Origin: Macrotis lagotis
Taxonomy: Eukaryota > Chordata > Mammalia > Peramelemorphia > Peramelidae
Assembly (NCBI RefSeq): GCF_037893015.1
Contig: NC_133664.1
Location: 128,332,254 to 128,396,253 of the forward strand
Direction of reading: 5' to 3'
DNA: 64,000 nt
The notes beneath the pieces are model-generated. The model had not been told where the DNA came from and made no database searches. It worked only from the letters and a program-made list of their open reading frames with translations. Shown in pieces: positions 11,013-22,444 of this stretch (position 1 is its first letter; each line of letters begins with the position of its first letter). Both the position numbers and the translations under genes were made by a program.

Positions 11013-12309
11013 CCTAGTTTATGATCTCAAGGAACTTATATTTTATTAAAGACATAGTAAAATTCTAGGGATATAAAGACCTTGGGAAAAAAAATATATA
11101 TATATGTGTCTGTACATATATGTATTTGGGTTATTTAAAGCTGTAACAATTTGTGATAGCATAGGGCTTCTGAATTTGTTTTCAAACTCAAGTTCCCCAC
11201 ACTCTAATTCATCCAAAAATCTTTTGTTTTTGATATTAGAATGCATCATTTTTGTTTGTACAGATGCAATACATTAAAATTCCTTGGATGTATTAAATTG
11301 ACTTGTATTCCTTATTTAGTAACTTTAGAGAAGGCACCATGAAAATATGTTGGAAAATAGGAGGAAATGAAATCAGAATTATAAAATATTCAAATTTGCA
11401 AGTGACTAAGAGTACATTGTCATAATTTTGTAGCAATTGTTGATATTTATTCCTCTTTTTAAAATTTAACCTTATTGCCAAATAGAATACGATTGGTAGA
11501 TTACCTGTTCAGTGAGTAGGTGCAATCAGCAAAATATTTGTGGACTCAGTTTCACAAATCATAATTTCCTTGAATAAGCAGCTAATAGTCATAAATAAAT
11601 AGATTATTCTTCCATAATGTTACCTGCACCTGCATAATTTCATGACCCTCAGCTTTCATGGCTCCACACCTCACTTCTCACTGCCCCCTTTTTATTTCTA
11701 GTCATTATGATGCTGCCACCTGGTGGAAGCAACTGCCTCCATACTTCTTAACTAGGAAGGTAGTGATTTAACATAGTTCTAGATTTTGATGTTGACTTTT
11801 CTTTAATAATCAAAATAGATCTCTCTTAAAAGCTAAAGATTATATTAATCACACATAGTACTTTTAAAAGTAATTTACAATTGCATAAAAACTTTCAAAA
11901 AATTAATAATATATAGCTATAATTCATCATGTTTCTTAATAGTTCTTAGCTTTAATAATTTTTCTTACCTCAATTCTTTCAGAATCTTAACTCGTGGTCC
12001 AAATTCTTCTACAGAAGTTTATTTTATCTTTTGTCACTCAATAGCAGAGAGCCATCTTTTCATTCCCAAGATTCTCCATTGAGATCTGTCTAAGGTTCTG
12101 GAGGCCTTCCTCTAGCTCTTTTCTGTGTTATGTGTGCCATTGGAGCACACTTAGACTGTTAGTCCCATTTGTTGAGCATAGATCATAGTTAGAAATATAT
12201 TGCAGCTTCTTACTTATATTTGTTTACCATGAGCCTCTCTCATAGGCAATATTCATACCTAGAAATGAAGTAATATCTACAACTATTGACCTTTATCCCT
12301 ACTTTTAAT

Positions 12310-14080
12310 TTTTTTTTTTTTATAAAATCTTCACCCAGTGTGTCCCTGTTTTTCAACCCTTTACTTTATTTGGAGATCATTACAAAATAATCAACTCACA
12401 CCCATGCCCTTTGTCTTTGTAAATGCAGTATCTTCCCATACAGGAAAGTAAACAGTTTTAGCTTTACTGAGGCCTTTATGACTTTTTCGTGTATACCTTT
12501 TTATTCCTCTCTTGAGTTTTATGTCTACTTCTCTATTCGGGTCTGTTCCATTTAATCAGGTATGCTCAGGAGTCCTCTGTTTTCATTCCCCTGATGTATT
12601 GCACTCAGATTTCATGAATTAGTTATTCTTTGTTGTAATATTAACTCCTTTGCCTTACATTATATCATATTCCAAGTCTTCTTCTTTTTTTTTTAATGCT
12701 TTTTAGGATTTTGCAAGGCAAATGGGGTTAAGTGGCTTGCCCAAGGCCACACAGCTAGGTAATTATTAAGTGTCTGAGACTGAATTTTAACTCAGGTACT
12801 CCTGACTCCAGGCCTGATGCTCTATCCATTGCACCACCTAGCCGCCCCCCAACCTTACTTTTAAAAGTTTTTATTGAAACAATAGACAATATATTTTGAT
12901 TTGCCATTTTAGTGAGAGCTCTGCAGTAGCTCAGCTTTGTTTACTAAAGCATTTAGTAAACCCACAGATGGCTGCCTAAAATTGTACTGTGGGCAGCATG
13001 CATTCTGGACACTCTGCTCTAGGTCTAAGAAACCAGGACAATTTTCCTTGATGATTTCTTGAAATGTGATGGCCAGCCTTTTATTTTGAATCATGACTTT
13101 TCACATCATCAAATAATTCTTAAACTAATTTTTCTTAATTGGTTTTCCAGGTCACTTGTTTTTCCAGTGATTCATATTTTCTCCTACTTTTATTTTTTTT
13201 GATGTCTTATGGAGTCATTAACTTACATTTGCTTAATTCTAATTTTTATAGTGCTAAATTTTTCAAGGAATTTTTGTACTTTTCCCATTTGCCCAATTCA
13301 GCTTTTTAAGGAGTTCTTTTCTTCATTGAATTTTTCTGTCCATGTTTTTAGCTATTAGACCGATAAAGTATCATTTTCTTTAGTATTTTTTTGCATCTAT
13401 TACAAAATGGTTATGTCTCGTTTCATAAACTTTTCTAACATCACTTTTATTTATTTTCCCAATTTTTCCTCCACCACTCATCTCTAGCTTAAAATCTTTG
13501 AGGAATTTTTGTTGGGTTTGGGTCTATTGAGCATTTGGGGGGGGGGGCTCTTTTCACATTGTTGTCTTCTGAATTTGTCTTATCTTCTCTGCCACTGTAG
13601 TAGCTTTTTATAGTCAGATTGCTCATTTGTTTTCTAGCCTATTTGATTTTAAACTAGTTTGGTTCTGTTCACCCAGGGATGGGGAGGCACTATCCCACAT
13701 TAGTCTTTTTCTTGCTGTTTTTTTTTTTTTTTAACCACTTTTGGGTGTCTAATAAGTTTTCTGGTGTTGCCAAGCTAGTGTGATCCTGGAAGGAGAGATA
13801 TAGTCACTGCTCTCTGGTCTGTACTCTGATCTTTCCTCAGGAAGAGATCCTAGTCCCCTCCAACCACAAACCCTTAGCACTCCCCTTTTTCACTTTGGGA
13901 CTGTGATCAGGGCCTTGTGACTAACAGTGAACTCCCAAAGCTGGACTTTCTTTGCACAGGCCTGCTGGCTGTTTAAGTTGTTAGACTGGAAAAATATCTC
14001 CTTGACTTTTTGTTGGTTCCATTGCTCCAAAATTTTGTTTGAAGCATTATTTTAAAGTTATTTGGGAGGAAATATTAGAA
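12310..14080 (-). mobile_element. L1/HAL1-like LINE with ORF1 remnant, antisense to WASL
   Basis: Read on the minus strand, this runs from a 5' leader (about 14080-13480) into a decayed coiled-coil ORF1 (about 13480-12900). A preserved piece reads ITFQEIIKENCPGFLDLEQ (13094-12909), the ORF1 segment also seen as FFQEIIKENCPDNLEPEG at 26751-26518. The 3' part (12680-12310) matches 26130-26370. A SINE is inserted at 12684-12850. Several stops break the frame. No ORF2 is seen. Confidence 0.7.
12684..12850 (-). repeat. Marsupial tRNA-like SINE inside a LINE
   Basis: Complete reverse copy: TTTTGCAAGGCAAATGGGG, GGCCACACAGCTAGGTAATT, TAACTCAGGTACTCCTGACT and CACCACCTAGCCGCCCC. It splits the LINE at 12310-14080. 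Confidence 0.92.
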
Positions 14081-14554
14081 GAGTTTGACTGGTTGTGAAC
14101 TGCCACTGTGGCTCTGCTAATCAGTAATAATTCTTAACCTAAATTTTCAGATCAACCTGCTTAAAATACCCACAGGTCTCCAAACTGAATTTGAATTAGA
14201 GCAACACTTTTTTTACATTTACCTCTATATTTACATCATCTCTTCGTTTTTCTTCTAAACCTCTCAGGATTTAAAAGAAAACTGAAAAGGCAAGAGGAGA
14301 TTTCAGATTGATTGGGGGCATTAGGGGAGAGGTATGAAAGAAAAAATTTAGAGTTTAGAAAAAAGTAGACCTGCTTGTCCTGGCCCTTCTCCCTAACATG
14401 GTGGCTCTGGGAGGGACCATCTAATCAGGAGACTGGAAACGACCTAGGGATACACAGTATTCCAGTGGTAGTTGTCCAGGGGGTGGAGTGAGTTTCCAAA
14501 GTGAAGAAATTTCTGTGACTGGTAGTCATTGTCCTATAAACTCAAGTCAGGAGC

Positions 14555-14690
14555 CACCTATAAGAGTTTAAGAGTGAATTTTTCTACTTCTTTTCAGCTA
14601 TTAGACCAGTAAAGTGTCATTTTCTTCAGTATATTTTTGCCATCTCTGTTACAAAATAGTTAATTCTCATTTCATAATTTTTTTGACTAT
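14555..14690 (-). repeat. Fragment of LINE ORF1 coiled-coil region
   Basis: AGCTATTAGACCAGTAAAGTGTCATTTTCTTCAGTA closely repeats the segment at about 13350-13430 (GCTATTAGACCGATAAAGT), so this is a second fragment of the same LINE family or a local duplication. Confidence 0.5.
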
Positions 14691-15739
14691 ATATTATAAA
14701 GTTAAAAAAATGAAATCATTTCTGTAGCATCAGTGACTCATTCGTAGGCTTCCCTCTTGCTTGGTCAGTTAATCTGTTGTGTACACCCTGGTGCTCCTGG
14801 AGTTTGGCCTCACAGAACAAAAAAATTCAGTGGTATTTGGAGGGGCCAAAATTTGTCTCCTTGTGAGACTTTTCTTCACTCTGTGTAAAAGTCTATACAT
14901 ACAATCAGAAGTTGGCCATTTCTCTCAGAGCATAGTGTTGCTAGTTTAATTTTGAGGTGTACTCCAAATGTCCCTGGTGAGGTAGGATATACTGGTTAGA
15001 ATAAAGGTCAGTGAAGTGATTAATACTCTATTTAATTTTATTGGATCCCAGATTTTTGTAACTAAAATAAAAGTGTATATATGGTGTTAGTTCATTTGGT
15101 AACTTGTCATTAAAGGATTTGGGGGTTGGAATATCTAATTTTCATTGATAATATGTAAAATTAATTGTCTAACTTAAAAAATTAACTCAGTATAGTTATT
15201 TCTTTTTCAAATGAATATTACTTATTCTGTTCTTTATCCACATAAAGTGTATGCATAAGACTTTTCAACAATTTTATTTAGGACAACAATATTAGGAATT
15301 TTAGATTTCTAGCAGAATTAAAGGATTTACATTACATTAGTATTTAATGGTTATGTAAAAAGCATTAGTCTGTATTTTGGAAGCATTTGTTTCCTACTCT
15401 AGTAATAGTCTTTTAATCAAATTCAACTCACCATTATTGTAATAATGGCAATAGAATTTTAACTAAAAGAGAATATTTTTTAGGTTATTTTACAGACCAC
15501 ATCTAAGTAATAGGTGATGAAGTTTGAACTGTTTTTAAGATTCAAAGTTTAATGTCTCTATATTCTCAAACATTTGAATGATAGTTTTAAGATCTGGAAT
15601 ATTTTAATGACTTACCTAACATTTTTTTTTTAACCTAACACTTACTGGAGCTTCTTCAGAAGATGCTCTCAGTGTTAGTATTTCTAGATGCTTGGAATCA
15701 TTGTACTGTTGGATAGGAGATGGAATGCCTCATCTTTAG

Positions 15740-17680
15740 GATTTACATGATGCCGACATGGTAGTTCAGTTTACTTGAAACATTGTGCATTAAAGGAATG
15801 TAGTATAAATGGAGTAGAGAGTAGGTAGGAGCTAGATTGGGCAGTATGAGGAAAAAAAAATTTTAAGAGTATCACATTTTGAGTTGTATGGAGTATAGCT
15901 TGGAGAATAGGAAGAATGTAGGTTTTTAATAGCCCAAGGGAAAGTCCATGAGGAAAAGAACTGAGGTAGAACAGAGTATGGAGAAAAGCAAACAGATGGA
16001 AGAGACATAAGACACAAAAAGATTGATATCTAGTAAAAGAAATTGAAAAGAAGTGGATACAGAGAGGAGTGTCCAAGAGGAGCAGGTCAACTCTGCCAGA
16101 AACTGTATAGCAGTCAGGGAATTATAAATAATGACTGAGAAAAAGCCCTTGAATTGAGTACTTATGAGGTCATTGGTCATCTTGAAGGATAAGAGGCAGA
16201 AGTCAGGTTCCAAAGGCATGGAAGTAAGGAAATAAAGGCATTGAATATCAGAGTAGGGGGAAGAAAAAGTTTGTGATAGATGGTCTCTTGTCTCCAAGTA
16301 GGAAGAGGTCCTCTTCTGGGAAGGAAAGGGACATTTTGGAGTGACTACTGTGGAGAATGAGATAAAGTCAACGAAGAATAACATTATGTCATAAAATAGT
16401 GAGAGGCTGAGTTAGGTAACCAAAATTTGTAGTGAACTCTTACTTTTCTCCAGTAATGTTCAAGTAGTACTTGAATTAGCAAAGAAAGCAAATGGTGATA
16501 GGTAACCTAGGGCTGGGGTATGACAAGGCTCTGAGGACCTAGAATTAAGACTAGAGAATAAGGAATTCAAGGATAGAAGATAATGGATAGTTTAATTGAT
16601 CAATAATAGAGTGAAGACTATGAAGGGAGGAGAGAAAAAGGGTTAGAAGGGTAGGAGGAGAGGGTAGGAGACAGGGATAACTAATAGATTGTGATTAGAA
16701 AAAGACAGGGATCTGGGAGATGAATAGTTATGGATAATGATGATGTTTTTGATATTTTGGACTGTAGGGTCTTTTCTTCATGCCTTCAGTGTTTATCCCT
16801 AGATGTGATCAGATTTTTAGGTCCCAGAAATTAGGGATAAGATTCTTTTTAATTCTAATATTGTATGATTCTATGTTTATACTTCAAAACAAGAAAACTA
16901 GGAAGCATTTTATTTTTAAATTTCAGTAACATACAAAGCACTGGGGACTATCTTCCCTGCCAAACACAAGCTGTCCTCAGGGGACTTACATTCTATTGTG
17001 GACAATATATGAAAGTAACACACAGGAAACACAAGGTAATTTAAAGAGGGAGAGTATAATAATTAATAATTAGGGGATCAGAAAATGTTTCCCTTAGGGT
17101 ATGAGTTCAATCGCGAATGGAAAACTAAAGATTTGAGAAAGTGGCAGTGAAGAGGGGACTATACACAAGTATACCTGTGCAAAGTCATGGAGGTAGGAGC
17201 TGAATGCCATATGTGGGGGCATATGAGTGATCCAGTTTGACTGCTGTTGTACAATTGTGTGAAAGGGAGTCTAGAACCTTAAACTATAACTAGCATATGA
17301 AGGACTTTGAGGTTTTTACCTTGCTGAGATGTTTGTAATTTATCCTGTTGGGAGCTATCAAAAACTCTTGAGCAGGAGAGTGATGTAACTCAAACTATGC
17401 TTTTTGCTCTCTTTGCTTTGGCAGCTTTCTAGAGGATGGAGGAGAAAGACCATAAGCAAAGGGACAATTAGGAGACTATTAAAACCAATCTAAATGGGGT
17501 GATAAGAACTAGAGAGGTGTTCTTGTGAGTAGAGGCAAGGTAACAAGTTTGAGAGATTTTTGTGGAGGTGACATTGATGAGACTTAACCAGGTGAAAGTG
17601 GTAGTTGAGAATCTTAGCAACTTGGGAGGCTTCATTTCCTCCATATAAATAAGGAAATTTTGGAGGAGGGACAGGATTTT
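15740..17680. repeat. Long degraded ancient LINE-like repeat
   Basis: Purine-rich sequence with the landmark order of a known ancient mammalian repeat: CTTATGAGGTCATTGGTCATCTTGA, GAAGTCAGGTTCCAAAGGCA, then a second block with ACATTCTATTGTGGAC, GCAAAGTCATGGAGGTAGGAG, GAAGGACTTTGAGG and AGCAGGAGAGTGATGTAACTC. The same signposts occur at 2310-3850 and 62630-63150. No reading frame survives. I believe it belongs with the CR1/L2/L3 group, but the name is uncertain. Confidence 0.5.
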
Positions 17681-17766
17681 TTTTTAATGATTATCTCTTG
17701 TTTTTTATATCATCTATATTTCTCATAGCTATTTACAACCTGGATAGTCTTGGACAAATCATTTAA

Positions 17767-17855
17767 CTATTTTTACCCTTAATTGTCCCAACTACTTTTT
17801 TAACCCTTAATTGTCCCAACTACTTTTTTTTAACCCTTAATTGTCCCAACTATTC
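17767..17855. repeat. Minisatellite, period 28-30, about three units
   Basis: ACCCTTAATTGTCCCAACTA occurs at 17775, 17803 and 17833, separated by T runs of growing length. The units are almost identical, so the expansion is young. Confidence 0.9.
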
Positions 17856-18049
17856 AGTGAAGGAGTTAGATTAAGTGACTTCTTTTTTTGTTGTTCTTTT
17901 TTTATTCTTATTTTGTACAAATAATGTTTTTTGATACATTACTAAAATATTCTTGTTTAAGAGTAAACATAATACCCCTCCCCCAAAATAATAGGCCCGC
18001 ATGATCGATAAAGTAGAGAAAAAATTAAAATAATAAAAATAAAAATAGT

Positions 18050-18210
18050 AGTGGGTGTGGCCAGGTGGCGCATTGGACAGAGCACGGCCCTGGAGCCAGG
18101 AGCATCCAAGCCCAAATCTGGCCCCACACACCCAACAATCACCCAGCTGTGTGACCCCAGACAAGCAACCCCAACCCCATTGCCCTGCAAAAAACAAACA
18201 AAAAAAAGAC
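18050..18210 (+). repeat. Diverged GC-rich variant of the tRNA-like SINE (1 of 3)
   Basis: GTGGCCAGGTGGCGCATTGGAC, CCTGGAGCCAGGAGCATCC, ACCCAGCTGTGTGACCCC and an A tail. The copy is C-rich where the usual SINE has T, as if from a distinct subfamily. Confidence 0.8.
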
Positions 18211-18233
18211 ATAAAATAGTAATAATAATAGTA

Positions 18234-18372
18234 GGGGCGGCCGGGTGGCAGACAGAGCACTAGGCCGGGAACCATGAGCACCTGGGTCCAAATACGGCTT
18301 TAGACACCCAACAGTCACCCAGCTGTGCAGCTCCAGGAAAGCCATCCAGCCCCATTTGTCCTGCACCCCCCC
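18234..18372 (+). repeat. Diverged GC-rich variant of the tRNA-like SINE (2 of 3)
   Basis: GGGGCGGCCGGGTGGCAGACAGAGC, ACCTGGGTCCAAATACGG and CACCCAGCTGTGCAGC. It is followed by an ATA microsatellite at 18373-18394. Confidence 0.8.
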
Positions 18373-18590
18373 ATAATAATAATAATAATAAAAAAATGTG
18401 CTTCAGTATGTGTTCTAATACCTCCAGCTCTGTCATGGGTAGATCACATTCTTTATGATAAGTCTATCACAAAAGTTACTTCCATATTTTTCCACCGTTG
18501 CCATTGCTGATCACATCTCCCTCCATTCCTACTTCTCCACTATCATATACTATATTTTCTCTCTCTCCTTTCACTCTGTCTCTGCTATAG

Positions 18591-18740
18591 GGTTGCTGAG
18601 TGGTGCAGCAGACAGATCCCCGGCCCTGGGACCAAGAAGCCCTGAGCCCCCATACCACCCCTTACCCAGCATCCACCTGGCCCTATGGTCCCGGACAGGC
18701 CATCCAGTCCCAGCCCCTTGCAAGAAATAAAAAAGAAAAT
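18591..18740 (+). repeat. Diverged GC-rich variant of the tRNA-like SINE (3 of 3)
   Basis: GGGTTGCTGAGTGGTGCAGC, CGGCCCTGGGACCAAGAAGC and CCCCTTGCAAGAAATAAAAA. This is the most altered of the three neighbouring copies. Confidence 0.7.
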
Positions 18741-20811
18741 GTGTTATATCTGACCATGGTCCATCCTCTCCTCTATCATTCACATCCCATCACCTTCCCC
18801 CTGTCCCCCTTCTCTCCTTACTCCAGATACCTATACCCCATTGAGCATATATACTGTTTCCTCTCCTAGCCACCTCTGATGAGAGTGAAGATTCCCTTAT
18901 TCCTCCTTGCCTTCTCCCCTTCCATATCATTGAAATAGCTCATTGTAATAAAGAAAAATCTTATTATATGAAATATCTTAGCCTATTTTCCCTCTCCTTT
19001 TTCTTTCTCCCATTACATTTCTTTTCTAGCTATTGACTCCATTTTTACACCACAATATAGCTTCAAATTCAGTTTTCTCCTGTGCTTCAGCTATAAAACT
19101 CCTTCTACCTGCTCTATTAAATGAGAAAGTTCATATGAGTATTATCAGTGTCATTTTTCTATGCAGGAATACATGCAGTTCATCATCAAGTCCCTCATAT
19201 TTTCCCCCTCTCCTACACTCTCCATGCTTCACCTGAGTCCTGTATCTGAAGACCAAACCTTCTGTTCAGCTCTGGCCATTCCAACAGGAACATTTGAAAT
19301 TTTGCTGGGTAGTTGATTCTTGGTTGCATTCTGAGCTCTTTTGCCTTCCGGAATATTATATTCCAAGCCCTACGAGCTTCCATTGTAGTTGCTGCTAAGT
19401 CCTGTGTGATCCTGACTGCAGCTCCACAATATTTTAATTGTGTCCTTCTAGCTGCTTGTAATATTTTATCTTTGACTTGGGAGTCCTGGAACTTGGCTAT
19501 AATAATCCTGGGGGTTGTTTATTTTTTTTTTGATCTCTTTCTCGGGGAGATCGGTGAATTCTCCCAATTTCTATTTTGCCCTCTGCTTCTAGGATTTCAG
19601 GGCAACTTTCCTGTAGTAATTCTTTGAAAATGATGTCACGGCTCTTTTTCCTGGTCATGACTTTCAGGCATTACAATAATTTTTAGATTATCTTTCCTAA
19701 ATCTTTTCCATATCAGTTGTTTTTTCAATGAGATGTTTCCCATTTTCTTCTAATTTTTTTATTGTTTGGTTTTTGAAGTATTGTGTCATGATTTCTTGTA
19801 AAATCAGCAGCCTCCTTCAGTTCCGTTCTACATCTGAAGGATTTGTTTTCCAAAGAGATAAGAAAGCTCTCCACCTGGCCAATCCTGCTTTTTAAAAGCA
19901 TTCGTCTCCTCAATAACTTTTTGAACTGTTTTATCAATTTGACCTATTCTGGTTTTTAACATATTATTTTCTTCAGCATTTTTTTGGTTCTCCTTGACTA
20001 AGCTGCTGATTTCTTTTTCATGTTTTTCCTGCATCTCTCTCATTTCTTTTCCCAATTTTTCTTCTATCTCACTCACTTGATTTTCAAAATATTTTTTGAG
20101 CTCTGTCATAGCCTGAGCCCAATTTATGTTTTTCTTGGGGTCTTTATATGCAGAAGCTTGTACCTCCTCATCTTTAGATTGAGTGTTTTGATCCTTTTTG
20201 TGATTATAGGCAAAGTATTTCTCAGTGGTTTTCCTCTTTTTTCTCTGCTTACTCATTTCTCCAGCCTGTGCCTGCTTTTGGGGTGCTTCCTGAGCTTTTG
20301 AGTATTATTGGGACACCCCCCTCCAAAGAGTCTCAGTGTGTGAGACTGTCCTCCTGGTCTGTGAATGACCATAAGTGCCCCCCTCTGCCACGGGCCTGAG
20401 GTGGGGGGGGCCTCTGCTATTCTATGGAGGGGCCTAGACTGGGATCAGGATCTGAATGTGGTCAGAGCCCCAGAGTCCTGTTCCAGGGGCAGAGGACAGA
20501 GCTGGGCAGTCTCTCTCCCCCCTCCCCTTCCTAGGCTCAGCACTCATGCCCTGGGGGCTCCTGCTTACTGGTTCCTGGATCTGGGCTGCTGCCACACTGC
20601 TTGCTAAGTGCCCTGAGGTCTGAGCTTCATGCAATCGCTCTGGCAGAGGTGTCTCCCCCTCCCCCGATCCCCCGAGTCTTTAATGTTTTAGTTACTTAGT
20701 AGTCGTTAAATTCCCCTCCCCTTAATATCCTTAGAAAAGTGCCCATCACAAACCTATTTCATAATGAAAAAAAGAATTGTTTCATATTTTGAAATTGGAC
20801 TAGCATTTTAT

Positions 20812-21040
20812 TTATATATGTGTGTGTATACACATATACACACACATATACACATACAATTGTGTATAAATATAAATGCTGCATGGCATATGCACCTGTA
20901 AAATATCTATATGTACATATATTAGTTTAGAGATATATGTGATTTTATATATATACATACATACATATATATGTATGTATATATAAAATGTGCTTTAAGC
21001 TTTAATAGCTTGAAAACTACATTAAGACTTTTAGGATATC

Positions 21041-21068
<28 letters not shown>
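20812..21068. repeat. TA/CA/GT microsatellite cluster
   Basis: Alternating TATATG, TACACACA and ATACATAC runs (20812-21000) are followed by a clean 14-unit GT run (21041-21068), about 200 bp upstream of exon 6. Confidence 0.9.
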
Positions 21069-21072
<4 letters not shown>

Positions 21073-21264
21073 GTGTGGAGAGGGTGTTTTATATAAAGAG
21101 ATTTTTATTTTAAATCCAGAGAAATATTATATAAAATTATTAGACATAAGAAAAATATCAGAAAATTTGATTATAAATTAAGAACAGTTCACTGATTGGG
21201 TATAACTGATGTTTCACTGTGGTGGAGTTATTTCATGTCCTTTTTCCTCCCCTCCTTTTCTCAG

Positions 21265-21433
21265 GTCCAAATTTACCAATGGCTACTGTTGACATAAAAA
21301 ATCCAGAAATCACAACAAATAGATTTTATGGTCCACAAGTCAACAACATTTCCCACAACAAAGAAAAGAAAAAAGGAAAAACAAAAAAGAAGAGATTGAC
21401 TAAAGCAGATATTGGAACTCCAAGCAATTTTCA
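21265..21433 (+). CDS. WASL: WASL exon 6: basic region and start of CRIB motif
   Basis: This 169-nt exon lies between CCTTTTCTCAG and GTAAGA and encodes residues 115-170 plus two bases (CA) of the next Gln. The first part reads PNLPMATVDIKNPEITTN. The Lys-rich block KEKKKGKTKKKR (about 21359-21396) is the basic region that binds PI(4,5)P2 in this family. The exon ends in ADIGTPSNF, the start of the CRIB motif that binds GTP-loaded Cdc42. Asn for Thr (SHNKEK) and Thr for Ala (GKTKKK) differ from the human protein as remembered; the charge of the basic block is kept. Confidence 0.97.
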
Positions 21434-22401
21434 GTAAGAACTACTTTAGTAATTCTGGCTATTGCTTATGTTGGTTTGAACTTTTAGGAGATCATATAAG
21501 AAATCCTCTGCCATGGAATGACTACATTTAACTTGCATTTTTTTTTAAAAGAACATTCAGCCCATTTAGAGATCCAAGATTCTTGCATTTTATTCTCCAG
21601 AGGTTCCTTTCAATTTGGGGTTGCTTTTTTTTTTGTGAAGAAATATTTTCAATAAAGCTTATTTTTCCCATTACTTGTAGAAGGCTTAAAATTCCACTCT
21701 TCCTGCTTTTCGTAAGAATAATATGTAGTTAAAAAGTGTAATAATGGACTTTAGAAGATAGAGTGGAATACAAAAGAACAATAATAATAATTATAATGCT
21801 GTAATAATTTATATAAATAATGTCACTGAAACTTGTAGCAACTCGATAAGGTAGATAAGAGAGGCGTTATAATCAGCATGTGATTAAGAAGACTTGTTTG
21901 GCCACCTATAATCCCCCTGCTTCTGGTGAGGCTGAGACCGATGGATCTCTTGATTTCAGGAGTTCTGAGCTGTACTGAGTTAAACAACAGGTATGAACTA
22001 AGTTTTTGCGTTAAATGTTGTAAGAGACTGGAAATAGACAGAAGGTAGGAGTGGGTGCCACTGGATTGCCCACAAAGCAGTGATCAAAATTCAGCTTGGA
22101 TATGGAGCAGGTCAAAGTTCTCATGCCAGTCAATAGTGAAATTGAGTCTGAAAATAGACTGAATTTGGAGATGTGAAGTTCCCTACAGTTAGATGGTTTT
22201 GTAATTGAGAATACTAAGTACAAAGAATTTCTAGCCCAGGGTGCTTTTTACTAGATCAAACCCCTATGCCATAATTGTTTGAGAATCATTAGTATAGGAC
22301 AAATCCAAAGTATGTATTATTTTCCATTTAAAACATGCTTTTCAATGACCATTTAATTTTTTTTTTCCATTTTCTACTTTCAATTTCCCCTCACCTTTTA
22401 G
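21434..22401 (+). other. WASL: WASL intron 6 with a 7SL pseudogene
   Basis: This 968-bp intron holds a decayed 7SL-like sequence (about 21895-22250). The flanks have no other recognised element. It ends CACCTTTTAG. Confidence 0.85.
21895..22250 (+). pseudogene. 7SL (signal recognition particle RNA) pseudogene
   Basis: The order of 7SL landmarks is kept: CTATAATCCCCCTGCT (for CTGTAGTCCCAGCTA), GAGGCTGAGACCGATGGATC, then TTCAGGAGTTCTGAGCTGTA, AACTAAGTTTTTGCG, and GGAGCAGGTCAAAGTTCTC followed by AGTCAATAGTGAAATTG (for GGAGCAGGTCAAAACTCCC..CAGTAGTGGGATCG). A final TCTAGCCCAGGG may match CTCCAGCCTGGG. It covers both the Alu-like and the S-domain parts, so it derives from full 7SL RNA rather than from an Alu element. 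Many substitutions and no terminal features show that it is inactive. Confidence 0.75.
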
Positions 22402-22444
22402 GCACATTGGACATGTTGGTTGGGATCCTAATACAGGTTTTGAT
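22402..22444 (+). CDS. WASL: WASL exon 7: CRIB motif core
   Basis: Only 43 nt: G completes the Gln codon, then HIGHVGWDPNTGFD (residues 171-185 with the split Gln). HIGHVGWD is the invariant heart of the CRIB/GTPase-binding domain, which contacts Cdc42. Acceptor TCACCTTTTAG and donor GTAAGT are near consensus. The phase of exon 6 (two bases left over) is closed here. Confidence 0.97.

Larger units (their letters stand above)
17880..20690 (-). mobile_element. HAL1-like LINE: 5' leader, ORF1 and 3' tail without ORF2, antisense
   Basis: On the minus strand a GC-rich leader (20690-20257) precedes an ORF1 that starts at 20256 with MSKQRKKRKTTEKYFAYNHK. It continues as a coiled coil (EIEEKLGKEMREMQEKHEKE) and, with frameshifts near 19930, passes into segments resembling the L1 ORF1 RNA-binding and C-terminal domains (ILQAARRTQLKY and RINYPAKF, about 19500-19290). 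Past the ORF1 end (about 19230) comes a pyrimidine/purine-biased stretch reaching an A-rich end near 17880. No ORF2 is visible. Three SINEs interrupt the 3' part. ORF1 binds RNA as a trimer in this family; this copy is dead. Confidence 0.75.
9647..21264 (+). other. WASL: WASL intron 5
   Basis: This 11.6-kb intron contains a deleted SINE (10898-11012), two antisense ORF1-bearing LINEs (about 12310-14080 and 17880-20690), a long degraded repeat (about 15740-17680), a minisatellite (17767-17855), three diverged SINEs (18050-18740) and TA/GT microsatellites (20812-21068). About 10000-10250 may hold another piece of the old LINE-like repeat. The stretches 9647-10000, 10250-10897, 11013-12300 and 14690-15740 show nothing I recognise. 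It ends CCTTTTCTCAG. Confidence 0.8.

Noticed and set aside
15926..16384. 152-codon minus-strand open frame
   Set aside because: It falls in a degraded purine-rich ancient repeat, which gives Ser/Phe/Leu-rich frames on the reverse strand. No domain or conserved motif is visible.
17871..18281. 136-codon minus-strand open frame
   Set aside because: It crosses two SINEs, a microsatellite and a LINE end; a chance frame across unrelated pieces.
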